From: Actinomycetota bacterium
Lineage (GTDB): Bacteria > Actinomycetota > Actinomycetes > Actinomycetales > Microbacteriaceae
Direction: 5' to 3'
DNA: 64,000 nucleotides
Assembly: GCA_009704945.1 (NCBI GenBank)
Contig: WLDG01000005.1
Span: forward strand, 1-64,000
Of this stretch, positions 20,925-31,001 are shown one piece after another; the stretch's first letter is position 1, and the number at the start of each line of letters is the position of its first letter. Under the pieces are notes generated by a model, which saw only the letters and a list, made by a program, of their open reading frames with translations, was not told where the DNA came from and did no database searches. A program made the translations under genes and the position numbers.

Positions 20925-21317
20925 CTATCGCAAGGTGCAGGTGTCGACCAGGCCGGTTACAGCCTCTTCATAGGTCTTGATTGCTACCTGCTGGTTATTG
21001 ATAAGTCCATCAAACGGTCCAAAAGTCTGCTTCACATAGCCAACCACAGCAAAAGCATTGTTGAGTGCCTCGAGTTCGCACTCTGCAACTGACCCCGGCG
21101 GCATTTGGATCTCGAAGTCAACTTCTGTAACCCAGGGGCTCACAACTCTAAAACTGATTGTTGTCGCTTGGACTGGGCTCCAATTGGCAAGTCCCAAGCC
21201 AACTGCTCCAGCCGTCATTGCCGCGACACCAAGATAGGCAAGCCAGCGAAAGCGACCCGGGCGTGGTTGTTTCTGCCCATATCGGGTCTCGAGTAGGTCA
21301 TCTTTTTGCTCTGGCAT
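20925..21317 (-). CDS. DUF4307 domain-containing membrane protein
   Basis: ETRYGQ motif, one TM, VSPWVTEVDFEIQMPPGSVAECELEALNNAFAVVGY. Confidence 0.82.
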   Translation of the reverse strand: MPEQKDDLLETRYGQKQPRPGRFRWLAYLGVAAMTAGAVGLGLANWSPVQATTISFRVVSPWVTEVDFEIQMPPGSVAECELEALNNAFAVVGYVKQTFGPFDGLINNQQVAIKTYEEAVTGLVDTCTLR

Positions 21318-21323
21318 GCCTTA

Positions 21324-21329
21324 AGGGTA
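21324..21329 (-). promoter_or_regulatory. Putative -10 (TACCCT), 6 nt before DUF4307 ATG
   Basis: TACCCT-taaggc-ATG on minus strand. Confidence 0.55.
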
Positions 21330-21353
21330 AGGCATTGATGGAATACTGGTGAC

Positions 21354-21620
21354 GTGAACCTTCTGCTTCGTCTAAACCTCTTGGCAACCATGCCCACGCC
21401 GGTTGCTGATGATAACTACAACTCTCCTGGAACAATTGGGTTCATCATCACCTTCGCGGTGGCAGTTGGGGCAGTTTTCTTATTCTTTGACATGAACCGC
21501 CGCATCAGGAAGACAAAGTATCGTTCGGAGATTCGCGAAAAGCTAGCTGAAGAAGACATTGCGAGCTTTAGCAGTGAAAAACCTCAGCGACCTGAACCAC
21601 CAACTAAGCCCCAGCGATAG
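21354..21620 (+). CDS. Small single-pass membrane protein, unknown function
   Basis: One TM (GTIGFIITFAVAVGAVFLFF), basic cytosolic tail; between DUF4307 and PAQR genes. Confidence 0.7.
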   Translation: MNLLLRLNLLATMPTPVADDNYNSPGTIGFIITFAVAVGAVFLFFDMNRRIRKTKYRSEIREKLAEEDIASFSSEKPQRPEPPTKPQR

Positions 21621-22305
21621 ATCCCGCCACGGGGTCCATGCTGATCAGCAAGGCCGCTGTCCAGTGGCAGAAAAACGCGGCTACCGTCAGCGCATGGAAA
21701 AACTCGTGATAGCCAAAATGTTTAGCGTTACGCTTCGGCCATTTTGCACCATAGAAAATTGCTCCCAGTGAGTAAAACACTCCACCAATTGCAATCAAGA
21801 GCATCATGATCCAGTTGGCTTGCCAGAGATCCACTACATAAAACACGGCTAGCCAACCCATGGCCAAATAGATTGGTACGTATAGCCAACGTGGGGCATC
21901 AATCCAAAAAACTCTAAAGAAAATTCCAATGAGACCGACGACCCAGACCGTAACGAGCAACATGATTCCTTTATCTCGTTCCAGCGCCGAAAAAGCCATC
22001 GGAGTATAGGTCCCAGCTATCAGTAGAAAGATGTTGGCATGATCGATTCTCTTCAGAATCAACTTGATCATGGGACGCCAATTAAATCTGTGATACAAGG
22101 CTGAGTTGCCGAACAAGAGAACCGAGCTGGCGAAATAAATAGCTGCCGCTGTCTTTGCCAACCACCCATCCGCTGCGACAAGCAGAATAATCCCGCCTAG
22201 AACCACAAAAGGGAGCACTCCAGTGTGAATCCAACCACGCCAGGTTGGCTTGGTCTCCTGCGGTGCTGGAGCTAACTCGGACAATGGAAAGTTGGATTCG
22301 CTCAC
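21604..22305 (-). CDS. Hemolysin III / PAQR family membrane protein (start re-assigned to GTG)
   Basis: ALYHRFNWRP, DHANIFLLIAGTYTP, HEFFHALTVAAFFCHW motifs; upstream TTG at 22323 is the alternative start. Confidence 0.9.
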   Translation of the reverse strand: MSESNFPLSELAPAPQETKPTWRGWIHTGVLPFVVLGGIILLVAADGWLAKTAAAIYFASSVLLFGNSALYHRFNWRPMIKLILKRIDHANIFLLIAGTYTPMAFSALERDKGIMLLVTVWVVGLIGIFFRVFWIDAPRWLYVPIYLAMGWLAVFYVVDLWQANWIMMLLIAIGGVFYSLGAIFYGAKWPKRNAKHFGYHEFFHALTVAAFFCHWTAALLISMDPVAGSIAGA

Positions 22306-22311
22306 TCCGTG

Positions 22312-22317
22312 AGTGTA
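22312..22317 (-). promoter_or_regulatory. Putative -10 (TACACT), 6 nt before re-assigned GTG of PAQR gene
   Basis: TACACT-cacgga-GTG on minus strand. Confidence 0.5.
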
Positions 22318-22453
22318 AGCCAAAAACCTCTAAACCCCGAATCTAAGGCCCTCAATCTTTTTGATTAACACAGCAAATACTCGGCGTGTTTATTCGGGGC
22401 AACATTAAACCTGAGGCGTAGATTGAGCAAAAGCTCAACAGGCAGGAGCACAA

Positions 22454-23815
22454 GTGGCAAGCTCTCCAAAGTCCAAGCCGTCAGTTCAGAAGTCCGCGGC
22501 CAAGGAGGTGAGCAAGCCAGGTGCGATTCGAAAGTCCGAGACCGCTGTCAGAACCTTCGTATTAGACACCTCAGTCCTACTTTCCGACCCCAGGGCCCTC
22601 TTCAGATTCGCCGAGCATGAGGTCGTTCTTCCGATTGTTGTTATTAACGAATTAGAGAAGAAGCGAAATGACCTTGAAATTGGTTACTTTGCTCGAAAGG
22701 CACTTCGATTTTTAGACGATCTCCGCCAGCAACATGAGCGACTTGACTTCCCAGTTGAGGTGGGAGATGGCGGAACGCTTCGGGTAGAGCTAAACCACAT
22801 CGATCCTGCAATCCTGCCGGCCGGCTTCCAGTTAGGTGACAATGATTCAAGAATTTTGGCAGTTGCCGCAAACCTAAACAGCGAAGGCTTTGATGTAACT
22901 GTTGTATCGAAAGATTTACCGATGCGAGTAAAAGCCTCGGCCATTGGATTGCGAGCTGAAGAATATCTACACGAGCTCGCGACAGATGAGTGGAGTGGAG
23001 TCAAAGACCTTCACCTCTCAGCCAGTGAAATGGCTAATCTCTATGACTCCGAAGAGCTTTCGCATCCTGATGCTAAGAATCTTCCTGTGAACACTGGCCT
23101 TATCATTCACTCAGAGCGCGGAAGCGCTCTCGGCAGAGTGAGTCAGCACGGAACAATCAAGCTGGTTCGTGGAGACCGGGAAGTCTTTGGAGTTCACGGT
23201 CGAAGTGCTGAACAGAGACTTGCAATTGACATGCTCTTGGATCCTGAGATTGGAATTCTTTCTTTAGGTGGTAGGGCAGGGACCGGAAAAAGTGCTCTGG
23301 CACTTTGTGCCGGTCTAGAGGCCGTGCTGGAGCGTAGACAGCACAAGCGCATAATGGTTTTTAGGCCGCTTTATGCAGTTGGAGGTCAAGACTTGGGATT
23401 CCTGCCCGGCACCGAGGGCGAGAAAATGAATCCATGGGCCCAAGCTGTTTTTGACACCCTGGGGGCTCTGGTTTCAAAGGAAGTTATTGATGAGGTTATC
23501 AACAGAAACATTCTTGAAATTCTCCCTCTGACTCACATCCGTGGCCGTTCATTGCATGACAGCTTTGTGATTGTGGATGAGGCTCAGTCTCTCGAAAGAA
23601 ATGTTCTACTTACGATGCTTTCCAGGATTGGTCAAAAGTCGAGAGTTGTGCTGACTCACGATGTTGCCCAAAGAGACAACTTGCGAGTTGGCAGACACGA
23701 TGGTGTTGCCTCGGTAGTTGAGACCCTCAAAGGACAACAGCTCTTTGGTCATGTCACCCTTACCCGTAGCGAACGCAGTGACATCGCTGCTTTGGTGACA
23801 GACCTCTTGGACTAG
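22454..23815 (+). CDS. PhoH family protein with N-terminal PIN domain
   Basis: [16 protein letters not shown] start, [17 protein letters not shown] Walker [12 protein letters not shown]. Confidence 0.94.
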   Translation: MASSPKSKPSVQKSAAKEVSKPGAIRKSETAVRTFVLDTSVLLSDPRALFRFAEHEVVLPIVVINELEKKRNDLEIGYFARKALRFLDDLRQQHERLDFPVEVGDGGTLRVELNHIDPAILPAGFQLGDNDSRILAVAANLNSEGFDVTVVSKDLPMRVKASAIGLRAEEYLHELATDEWSGVKDLHLSASEMANLYDSEELSHPDAKNLPVNTGLIIHSERGSALGRVSQHGTIKLVRGDREVFGVHGRSAEQRLAIDMLLDPEIGILSLGGRAGTGKSALALCAGLEAVLERRQHKRIMVFRPLYAVGGQDLGFLPGTEGEKMNPWAQAVFDTLGALVSKEVIDEVINRNILEILPLTHIRGRSLHDSFVIVDEAQSLERNVLLTMLSRIGQKSRVVLTHDVAQRDNLRVGRHDGVASVVETLKGQQLFGHVTLTRSERSDIAALVTDLLD

Positions 23816-23852
23816 CTGGGGATAACTCCGAGCTTCTTTTCCTTTACCTCGC

Positions 23853-23858
23853 TAGTTT
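23853..23858 (+). promoter_or_regulatory. Putative -10 (TAGTTT), 6 nt before prepilin peptidase ATG
   Basis: TAGTTT-gagcaa-ATG. Confidence 0.6.
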
Positions 23859-23864
23859 GAGCAA

Positions 23865-24353
23865 ATGCCGGAACTCGCGATGCTTGCCCCGCTCGGGTAT
23901 CTTCTCGCTGTAGGAATCCCTTTGGCCCTTATCGATATTCGAGAACACAGGCTTCCCAATCGCCTAACCATTTCCTCGATTGCGGTGACAGTGCTGGGAT
24001 TGGCGGTGGCAGCCTTTTTGAGCGGCGATTGGGGAAGATCGCTCTTGGCTTTAGCGATAGGGCTACTCACTTTCCTTTGCGGTTGGCTAATGGCAGCCAA
24101 AGGTCTCATTGGGATGGGAGATATTAAATTGCTGGTGTCACTAAATGCAATTGCAAGCTACTTTTCGCTGTTGCTTCCCGTCATCTTGATGTCTTTAGGT
24201 TTAGTTCTGGCTAGTGCCGTGAGTGTATTCAAGATTTTGAGTCGAAAACTTGACTTCAACAGCTCCATTGCTCTTGGGCCATACCTGCTGTTGGGTTTTT
24301 ATCTCTCGGTTTTCCCGGTGGCTTTTTCTGCTACTGCGGAGGCTTGGTCATAG
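23865..24353 (+). CDS. A24 family prepilin peptidase
   Basis: [16 protein letters not shown] and GMGDIKLL aspartate motifs. Confidence 0.9.
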   Translation: MPELAMLAPLGYLLAVGIPLALIDIREHRLPNRLTISSIAVTVLGLAVAAFLSGDWGRSLLALAIGLLTFLCGWLMAAKGLIGMGDIKLLVSLNAIASYFSLLLPVILMSLGLVLASAVSVFKILSRKLDFNSSIALGPYLLLGFYLSVFPVAFSATAEAWS

Positions 24354-25719
24354 GTAGAACAGCGAGAGCTTTATCAAGCTGCTCCATCGTTAACTTTTCA
24401 CCATCAACGTAGCCAAGAGCAACCGTGGCTTCCTTGACCGTGATGCCTTGCTCCACTGAGTGCTTAGCAATTTTGGCAGCCGCCTCATACCCGATGTAGC
24501 GATTGAGGGGAGTGACAATTGACGGCGATGACTCCGCCATTGCTTTTGCTCTGTCTTTGTTGATTTCGAGCCCGTGGACTGTCTTTTCAGCCAGTACTCG
24601 CATGGAGTTGGTGAGCAAACGAATTGACTCCAATAGAGCATTGCCCATTACGGGTATCGCAACGTTCAATTCAAAGTTACCTGACGCTCCTGCCCACGTT
24701 ACCGTCGCATCATTTCCGATTACTCTGGCGCAAACCATTAGTACCGCTTCAGGAACAACCGGATTTACCTTGCCAGGCATAATGGAGCTACCTGGTTGCA
24801 GATCGGGAATGTGAATTTCTGCAAGACCTGTGTTGGGGCCAGACCCCATCCATCGCAAATCATTATTGATCTTGGTCAAACTGACGGCAATTACCTTCAA
24901 CGCACCAGACGCCTCTACGAGCGCATCACGAGCTCCCTGAGCTTCGAAGTGGTCTCTGGCTTCGGTGATGGGTAACCCTGTTTCCTTGGCCAGTCGCTTG
25001 ATTACTTCTTGCGGGAATCCTTTTGGAGTATTGATGCCGGTTCCGGTTGCTGTGCCACCTTGGGGAACCTCTGCCACTCGTGGAATGGTGGCATTTACCC
25101 GTTCAATGCCATATCTAATCTGAGCTGCGTAGCCGCTGAACTCTTGGCCAAAGGTGACAGGGGTTGCGTCCATTAGGTGGGTGCGACCCGGCTTGACATC
25201 TTCCTTCCAAGCTTTGGCTTTCTCTTCTAAGGCTTTCGCTAAGTAATCCAGAGCTGGCACTAAGTCACGAATCAGGGCACTAGTTACTGCAACGTGAACA
25301 CTGGTTGGAAATACATCATTTGAAGACTGGCTAGCGTTTACATGATCGTTGGGGTGAACTTCCTTACCCAAACGAGCTGAGGCAATGGTTGCCAAAACTT
25401 CATTCATGTTCATATTCGAAGATGTTCCAGAACCGGTCTGAAACACATCAACTGGGAACTCAGCAAAGTGCTTGCCTGAAATTACTTCATCGGCAGCTGC
25501 AACTATTGCATCGGCTATGTCATTTGAAAGAATTCCGAGCTTGGAATTTGCTTCCGCTGCCGCTTTTTTGATTCTTGCAAGAGCAACAATGTGCTCTTGT
25601 TCAAGCGGCGTGCCGCTAATGGGAAAGTTTTCGACTGCTCGTTGAGTCTGGGCTCGGTAAAGCGCATCCTTGGGGACTTTTACTTCGCCCATTGTGTCGC
25701 GTTCAATGCGGTATTCCAT
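24331..25719 (-). CDS. fumC: Class II fumarate hydratase
   Basis: [28 protein letters not shown] signature. Confidence 0.96.
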   Translation of the reverse strand: MEYRIERDTMGEVKVPKDALYRAQTQRAVENFPISGTPLEQEHIVALARIKKAAAEANSKLGILSNDIADAIVAAADEVISGKHFAEFPVDVFQTGSGTSSNMNMNEVLATIASARLGKEVHPNDHVNASQSSNDVFPTSVHVAVTSALIRDLVPALDYLAKALEEKAKAWKEDVKPGRTHLMDATPVTFGQEFSGYAAQIRYGIERVNATIPRVAEVPQGGTATGTGINTPKGFPQEVIKRLAKETGLPITEARDHFEAQGARDALVEASGALKVIAVSLTKINNDLRWMGSGPNTGLAEIHIPDLQPGSSIMPGKVNPVVPEAVLMVCARVIGNDATVTWAGASGNFELNVAIPVMGNALLESIRLLTNSMRVLAEKTVHGLEINKDRAKAMAESSPSIVTPLNRYIGYEAAAKIAKHSVEQGITVKEATVALGYVDGEKLTMEQLDKALAVLPMTKPPQ

Positions 25720-25861
25720 CGCCAATCCTTTCCAGCAGAGCCTCGCCAAGCGATTTGAGCGTGAGTGAGACCACTGTCAGTCTGCCAGATTTGGGCTAGG
25801 GGCAGCTGAGGCTGAGACTCGCCTTCTCCATTCAATTGCTGGGCTCGGGAAGCGAGGCTTG

Positions 25862-26416
25862 TTACTCAGCCAATTCCTTGGCTATAGCAGCCGCCAGAAT
25901 CTCAAAATCAGATTCTGAAGCAGTACCAAATATGGCAATGGTTGAGCTGGCTTGGCGTCTGAGCATAACTAGCTCTTTAGTGCCGGGCGGATTGGATGGC
26001 GTCAGTGTGGGGTAAATCTCCCAGGTCAATCCGGCAATTTCCCTACTGCCCGTCACTAGATTGCCTTCCAGAATGTCCGCTTCCCAAGAAGGATTGGGTT
26101 CAAAAACCTGTGTAATTGCGATGAACTGTGAATCCCCGGTTACAAACCCCACATACCAAGCATCAAGACCAAGTTGCTTCTCCATCCTGGCAGCATTGGA
26201 CCACCAGTCAGTTGGAACAGCCGGTGCCAATACCTTTTTTCCTAGCGAGGCTTCTGCTTCGGCTGCAACGCTTTGAAAATCAATTCGCTGGATCAAACTC
26301 GAATCATCTCGAGGTAATCCCAGTACCAGCACTGCCACCACGCCAAGGGTTGCAAGAAGCGAGAAAACTAAGTTGCGAACTGTTTGCTTAGCCCGACGTT
26401 CAGCGCTATTGCTCAC
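25862..26416 (-). CDS. DUF4245 domain-containing protein
   Basis: N-terminal TM, VPTDWWSNAARME, WEIYPTLTPSNPPGTKELVML. Confidence 0.82.
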   Translation of the reverse strand: MSNSAERRAKQTVRNLVFSLLATLGVVAVLVLGLPRDDSSLIQRIDFQSVAAEAEASLGKKVLAPAVPTDWWSNAARMEKQLGLDAWYVGFVTGDSQFIAITQVFEPNPSWEADILEGNLVTGSREIAGLTWEIYPTLTPSNPPGTKELVMLRRQASSTIAIFGTASESDFEILAAAIAKELAE

Positions 26417-26625
26417 TTGCTCCCTTTTTTGCCTTGTGCGTCAGTCAACTTCTTTCTAGCACCGCTTAGCCACTCTTCACAGATCTTGGCTAATGCTTCG
26501 CCTCGTTCCCAGAGGGCCATCGAGGCATCCAAAGTGACGTTCTGTTGCTCGAGCTGGGCGACCACTTGCTGTAGCTCATCGCGCGCTTCTTCGTAGCTCA
26601 TTTTTGAGATATCTTTTGCCATCAC
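26413..26625 (-). CDS. xseB: Exodeoxyribonuclease VII small subunit
   Basis: MSYEEARDELQQVVAQLEQQNVTLDASMALWERGEAL; adjacent to xseA. Confidence 0.95.
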   Translation of the reverse strand: MMAKDISKMSYEEARDELQQVVAQLEQQNVTLDASMALWERGEALAKICEEWLSGARKKLTDAQGKKGSK

Positions 26626-27854
26626 TTATTCCTAACCGATTTTGCCGTTGCCTTTATTTCCTGTTTTGCTAACTGAACCGTAAATTCGTCGCCCTCCGTC
26701 AATTGTTTGAGGATCTCCCCGGCTTCATTTGTTATCACCGCGTAGCCACGCTCCATTGTTAGCTTGGGGGATAGGGCTCGAACACTTGTGACAATTTGAC
26801 CTAATTCACTGCTGGCCTGGGTCAATCGCCAGTCAAGAATTTCCGTCAAGCGCCTTGTAAGCAGCGATAGCTGCTCGGCCTGATAGTCGACGAAACCAAA
26901 GGGGCTCGCAAGAACGGGTCTAGAGACGATTGATTTGATCAATTGGTGCTGAGTCTCAATGAAACTAATGATTCTGAAGTGGATTCGATCCATAGCTGTT
27001 TGGATGCTTTCTCGCTCTTCTTCAACATCAGGCACAACTCTCTTCGCTGCATCGGTGGGTGTAGAGGCACGCAGATCAGCTACCAAATCAAGCAGCGGTT
27101 GATCGTTCTCATGGCCGATAGCGCTGACCAGAGGTTTACTCAGTGCCGCGGCTGCGCGAACCAGACGTTCATCACTAAACGGCAGTAAGTCCTGAAAGCT
27201 GCCACCTCCGCGGGCAACGATGATGACATCTACATCGGACATTGCATCGAGCTGCTGAATTGCCATGATGATTTCAGCCGCAGCTCTGTCACCCTGCACC
27301 AGAGTGTGAATGACTTCGAATTCAACTTCTGGCCAACGGTTTCTGGCATTTTGCAAGACATCCTTCTCAGCATCAGAATTTGCACCGGTGACCAAGCCAA
27401 TTTTTCCTGGCAGGAAGGGAAGCGCTTTCTTTCGAGCCGGGTCCGTTAGTCCTTCTTTGATGATTTGCTGACGAAGCTTTTCAATGCGTTCTAGGAGCTC
27501 ACCGAGTCCAACTTTGTGCATTTTGAGAACACGCATGGTGAGCTTGCCGTTTTTACCCCAGAAAGCAGGTTGAACCAACGCGACGACTCGATCTCCTTGG
27601 GCAAGCCCAACTTCAATATCGACGTCGCTAGCTTCAAAAGCATGGATTTCAACAGAATTCTCAGTATCAAGGTCTCGCAGCGAACCAAATAGGTTGCTGC
27701 CACGGAGTTGAATTTGCTGAAGTTCACCTTCTACCCAGACTCGACCAAGTTTCTCGACCCAGTCCTTTAGGCTCTTAGATAGCTGAGACACCCGCCAGGG
27801 GGAATGTTCGCTGGAGACTTTAGATTGAGACTCTAGATCCGCTTTTTCCTGCAA
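26622..27854 (-). CDS. xseA: Exodeoxyribonuclease VII large subunit (start uncertain, TTG proposed)
   Basis: WVEGELQQIQLRGSN, DVIIVARGGGSFQDLLPFSDE; longer ORF to 27923 would overlap ispH and its promoter. Confidence 0.92.
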   Translation of the reverse strand: MQEKADLESQSKVSSEHSPWRVSQLSKSLKDWVEKLGRVWVEGELQQIQLRGSNLFGSLRDLDTENSVEIHAFEASDVDIEVGLAQGDRVVALVQPAFWGKNGKLTMRVLKMHKVGLGELLERIEKLRQQIIKEGLTDPARKKALPFLPGKIGLVTGANSDAEKDVLQNARNRWPEVEFEVIHTLVQGDRAAAEIIMAIQQLDAMSDVDVIIVARGGGSFQDLLPFSDERLVRAAAALSKPLVSAIGHENDQPLLDLVADLRASTPTDAAKRVVPDVEEERESIQTAMDRIHFRIISFIETQHQLIKSIVSRPVLASPFGFVDYQAEQLSLLTRRLTEILDWRLTQASSELGQIVTSVRALSPKLTMERGYAVITNEAGEILKQLTEGDEFTVQLAKQEIKATAKSVRNK

Positions 27855-27876
27855 AGCTGGCTCCCTCAGCGGTTCG

Positions 27877-27882
27877 TAGAAT
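27877..27882 (+). promoter_or_regulatory. Putative -10 (TAGAAT), 6 nt before ispH GTG at 27889
   Basis: TAGAAT-tggatg-GTG. Confidence 0.55.
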
Positions 27883-27888
27883 TGGATG

Positions 27889-28881
27889 GTGACTGCTATT
27901 AACCCTAACGCTAGGGCAGACAAAGATTCCCAGAAAAGGGTCCTATTGGCCGCACCCCGCGGTTATTGTGCCGGAGTAGACCGGGCGGTTATCGCAGTTG
28001 AGAAGGCCCTGGATCATTACGGAGCACCCGTCTACGTTCGAAAGCAAATTGTTCACAACAAGCACGTGGTCCAGTCCTTGGAGGCCCGAGGCGCAATCTT
28101 TGTTGATGAAGTTGACGAGGCCCCAGAGGGCTGTGTCATGGTTTTTTCTGCTCATGGAGTTGCCCCCACCGTTATTGAAGCCGCTCACGCACGCAATCAA
28201 CGGACTATCGATGCCACCTGTCCGCTGGTTACCAAGGTTCACCGTGAAGTAATCAGATTTGCTAATGAAGGTTACGAAATACTCTTGGTGGGTCATGAAG
28301 GACACGAAGAGGTCGAAGGAACTGCAGGGGAAGCGCCACACGCTGTTAAGTTGATTGATGGCGATAAAGACATTGAATCCGCTGTAGTAAAAGATCCTGA
28401 AAAAGTGATTTGGTTATCGCAAACCACTCTCTCAGTTGATGAGACGATGGAAACCGTTACCAAACTTCGCAAACGCTTCCCCCTTATGCAAAACCCACCC
28501 AGTGATGACATTTGCTACGCAACCCAGAACCGTCAGGTTGCTATCAAGAAGGTTGGTGCAATGTCGGACCTAGTGATTGTGGTTGGCTCTGCCAACTCCT
28601 CCAACACGGTTCGACTTGTAGAAGTTGCCATGGACGCTGGAGCTAAGGCAGCCTATCGCGTTGATTTTGCAAGTGAAATTGACGAGAAATGGTTTGAAGG
28701 TGTCGCAACTGTTGGAGTTACCTCAGGCGCTTCTGTGCCGGAAGAGTTAGTTGATGATGTGCTCAAATACCTTGCAGATCGCGGTTATGGTTCGGTAGAG
28801 ACGATTACCACCGCCGAAGAGGACATTCAGTTCTCGCTACCAAAAGAACTAAGAAAAGACCTAAAGGCAGCCGGCCACTAA
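27889..28881 (+). CDS. ispH: 4-hydroxy-3-methylbut-2-enyl diphosphate reductase (alternative ATG start at 27886)
   Basis: [38 protein letters not shown] motifs. Confidence 0.96.
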   Translation: MTAINPNARADKDSQKRVLLAAPRGYCAGVDRAVIAVEKALDHYGAPVYVRKQIVHNKHVVQSLEARGAIFVDEVDEAPEGCVMVFSAHGVAPTVIEAAHARNQRTIDATCPLVTKVHREVIRFANEGYEILLVGHEGHEEVEGTAGEAPHAVKLIDGDKDIESAVVKDPEKVIWLSQTTLSVDETMETVTKLRKRFPLMQNPPSDDICYATQNRQVAIKKVGAMSDLVIVVGSANSSNTVRLVEVAMDAGAKAAYRVDFASEIDEKWFEGVATVGVTSGASVPEELVDDVLKYLADRGYGSVETITTAEEDIQFSLPKELRKDLKAAGH

Positions 28882-29904
28882 CTACCAGCTGGATTTTCCA
28901 GCTGAACCAAGTTGGCTAGCTGCTTCGACAACTCGCTTAGACATTCCAGCTTCAGCAAGCTTTCCCCAATTGCGTGGATCGTATGTCTTCTTGTCGCCAA
29001 CTTCGCCATCAATGCGAAGCACTCCGTCGTAGTTTTTGAAGACATGGTCAACGATTGGTCGAGTGAATGCATATTGCAAATCAGTATCGATGTTCATCTT
29101 GATTACGCCGTTTCGCACTGCCTCGGCAATCTCTTCCGAGGTGGAACCCGAACCGCCATGGAAGACCAAGTCAAAAGGCTTATCTTTTCCGTATTGCTTG
29201 CCAACCTGAGCTTGAATTTCAGCAAGCAGTTCTGGTCGCAGTTTCACGTTTCCTGGCTTATAAACTCCGTGGACATTGCCAAAGGTGAGAGCTGCCAAGT
29301 ATCGACCATTCTCTCCTAGACCAAGAGCTTGGGCAGTTTTGAGACCGTCTTCTACGGTGGTGTAGAGGTGTTCACCCATGCCGCCCTCGACACCATCCTC
29401 TTCGCCGCCTACCACTCCAACTTCAATTTCTAGCACTGCACCAATTTCATTGGTCTTTGCTAGCAGCTCCTTGGCGATTTCTAAGTTGCGATTCAGTGGA
29501 ACAGCGGATCCGTCCCACATGTGGGAATTGAATATTGGCTCACCACCAGCTTTGACCTGAGCTGCAGACAAGTCGAGAAGCGGTCTAACGAAACCAGCCA
29601 ACTGGTCCTCGGCACAGTGATCGGTGTGGAGAGCAACCTTTATCGAGTAGTTCTTGGCAACTTCACGCGCGAAAGCGGCAAATCCCAATGCTCCACTAAC
29701 GCGGTTTTTGATTGTTGGACCGCTCCAGTAGTCAGCGCCACCGGTTGAAACTTGCAAGATGCCATCGCTGCCAGCCGCCTGCAATCCGGCTAGGGCGGCA
29801 TTCAAAGTCTGAGAAGAGGAAACGTTAATGGCCGGGTATGCAAAAGAACCGTTTTTTGCTCGATCGAGCATTTCCTTGTATTCGGCTGATGTTACAACTG
29901 CCAT
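28882..29904 (-). CDS. fbaA: Class II fructose-bisphosphate aldolase
   Basis: ALHTDHCAEDQL, LVFHGGSGSTSEEI, NIDTDLQYAFTRP. Confidence 0.94.
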   Translation of the reverse strand: MAVVTSAEYKEMLDRAKNGSFAYPAINVSSSQTLNAALAGLQAAGSDGILQVSTGGADYWSGPTIKNRVSGALGFAAFAREVAKNYSIKVALHTDHCAEDQLAGFVRPLLDLSAAQVKAGGEPIFNSHMWDGSAVPLNRNLEIAKELLAKTNEIGAVLEIEVGVVGGEEDGVEGGMGEHLYTTVEDGLKTAQALGLGENGRYLAALTFGNVHGVYKPGNVKLRPELLAEIQAQVGKQYGKDKPFDLVFHGGSGSTSEEIAEAVRNGVIKMNIDTDLQYAFTRPIVDHVFKNYDGVLRIDGEVGDKKTYDPRNWGKLAEAGMSKRVVEAASQLGSAGKSSW

Positions 29905-29906
29905 CT

Positions 29907-30923
29907 TTACCCCTTTGCCTTTGCTGGCTCGCCAAGTAGTCGAGCACGATCAGGAATTAGCTCAACTGTAGCCTCCACCAGGTTTTCAATTGATTGAAGG
30001 CCGCTGGTTGGCTGTTGAACCTTGGCAGCACCCCACTGAACTGCCGATGAAATACCTTTGGCCACGTCAAAACCAACCCCATATGCACTGGGTTCTGACT
30101 CGTCGCTGGCGATAGCCGCTAGGAAACCGGCGATGGTTGAATCACCTGCTCCAACTGTGTTGATGACTTTCACCGGTTGCGTGAAGGCATGAATGGCATG
30201 GGTTTTAGTCACAGCGACAATGCCATCGATTCCCAGCGAAGCCATTACGCAATCAACTCCCCAATTGTTGAGCTCACGAGCTGCATCAATCACATCGCCA
30301 ATGGTGTTCAAATCCTTATTCACACACTCTGATAGCTCGTGTGAGTTTGGCTTCATGATTGTTGCACTGCCTTTTTGAGCCCAGTAGCGTAGTGCTGGGC
30401 CGGAGGTATCGAGAACCACTCTGACACCCAGCGCAGACATCCGATCAAACAGCGGTTGAAGATCAATTGGTTTTCCGGTTTCCACAATTTCTGGGTGTGC
30501 TCCCGCGATCACTAGCCATTTTGCACCATAGTCGCGAACCGTTCGCTCAGTGAGGTCGATTACTGATTTCCAGTCCCGCTCATAAAGTGGCCTGGGGTGC
30601 TCGTTAATCTTGGTGGTAGGCCCGTCGAATTCAACCACTGTGGTGGAAACTCGAAGCGTTCCATCGACCCAGAGCGGAATAAGAAAACTAGAGCCCGTGC
30701 GCTTGAGCACTCCGGGGTCTGCGTTTCCAATTGGGATTACGCCCGGAGCTGCCATTTGGACCAGCTGCAAACCTCTAGAGACATTGATGCCCTTGCCGGC
30801 AAGTTCTTCACCCACTCGCTCCGCGCGGTTCACTCCACCCTCTACGAGGTCTTTTACGAAATAGGTGCGATCGAGTGTGGGAGAGGGCGTCAGGGTGACT
30901 ACCGGGGATTTCCGCTCGGCCAT
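29907..30923 (-). CDS. PfkB family hexose kinase (1-phosphofructokinase-like)
   Basis: VTLTPSPTLDRTYFV, VNTVGAGDSTIAGFLA PfkB signature. Confidence 0.88.
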   Translation of the reverse strand: MAERKSPVVTLTPSPTLDRTYFVKDLVEGGVNRAERVGEELAGKGINVSRGLQLVQMAAPGVIPIGNADPGVLKRTGSSFLIPLWVDGTLRVSTTVVEFDGPTTKINEHPRPLYERDWKSVIDLTERTVRDYGAKWLVIAGAHPEIVETGKPIDLQPLFDRMSALGVRVVLDTSGPALRYWAQKGSATIMKPNSHELSECVNKDLNTIGDVIDAARELNNWGVDCVMASLGIDGIVAVTKTHAIHAFTQPVKVINTVGAGDSTIAGFLAAIASDESEPSAYGVGFDVAKGISSAVQWGAAKVQQPTSGLQSIENLVEATVELIPDRARLLGEPAKAKG

Positions 30924-31001
30924 GAGACTCCTTGGGCATTAAAACAATGGGGAGACACTCACACCGTTGTAGGCGCCATGCTAAGCATAGCTAAGCCTCG
31001 G

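Noticed and set aside
22335-22399. 8-bp inverted repeat CCCCGAAT...ATTCGGGG upstream of phoH
   Set aside because: Long spacer and short arms; not convincing beyond chance.
22423-22438. TTGAGC-aaaa-GCTCAA hairpin before phoH
   Set aside because: Perfect 6-bp stem, but a candidate -10 (TAGATT) overlaps its 5' side, so the hairpin may not be transcribed; too little support for a regulatory claim.
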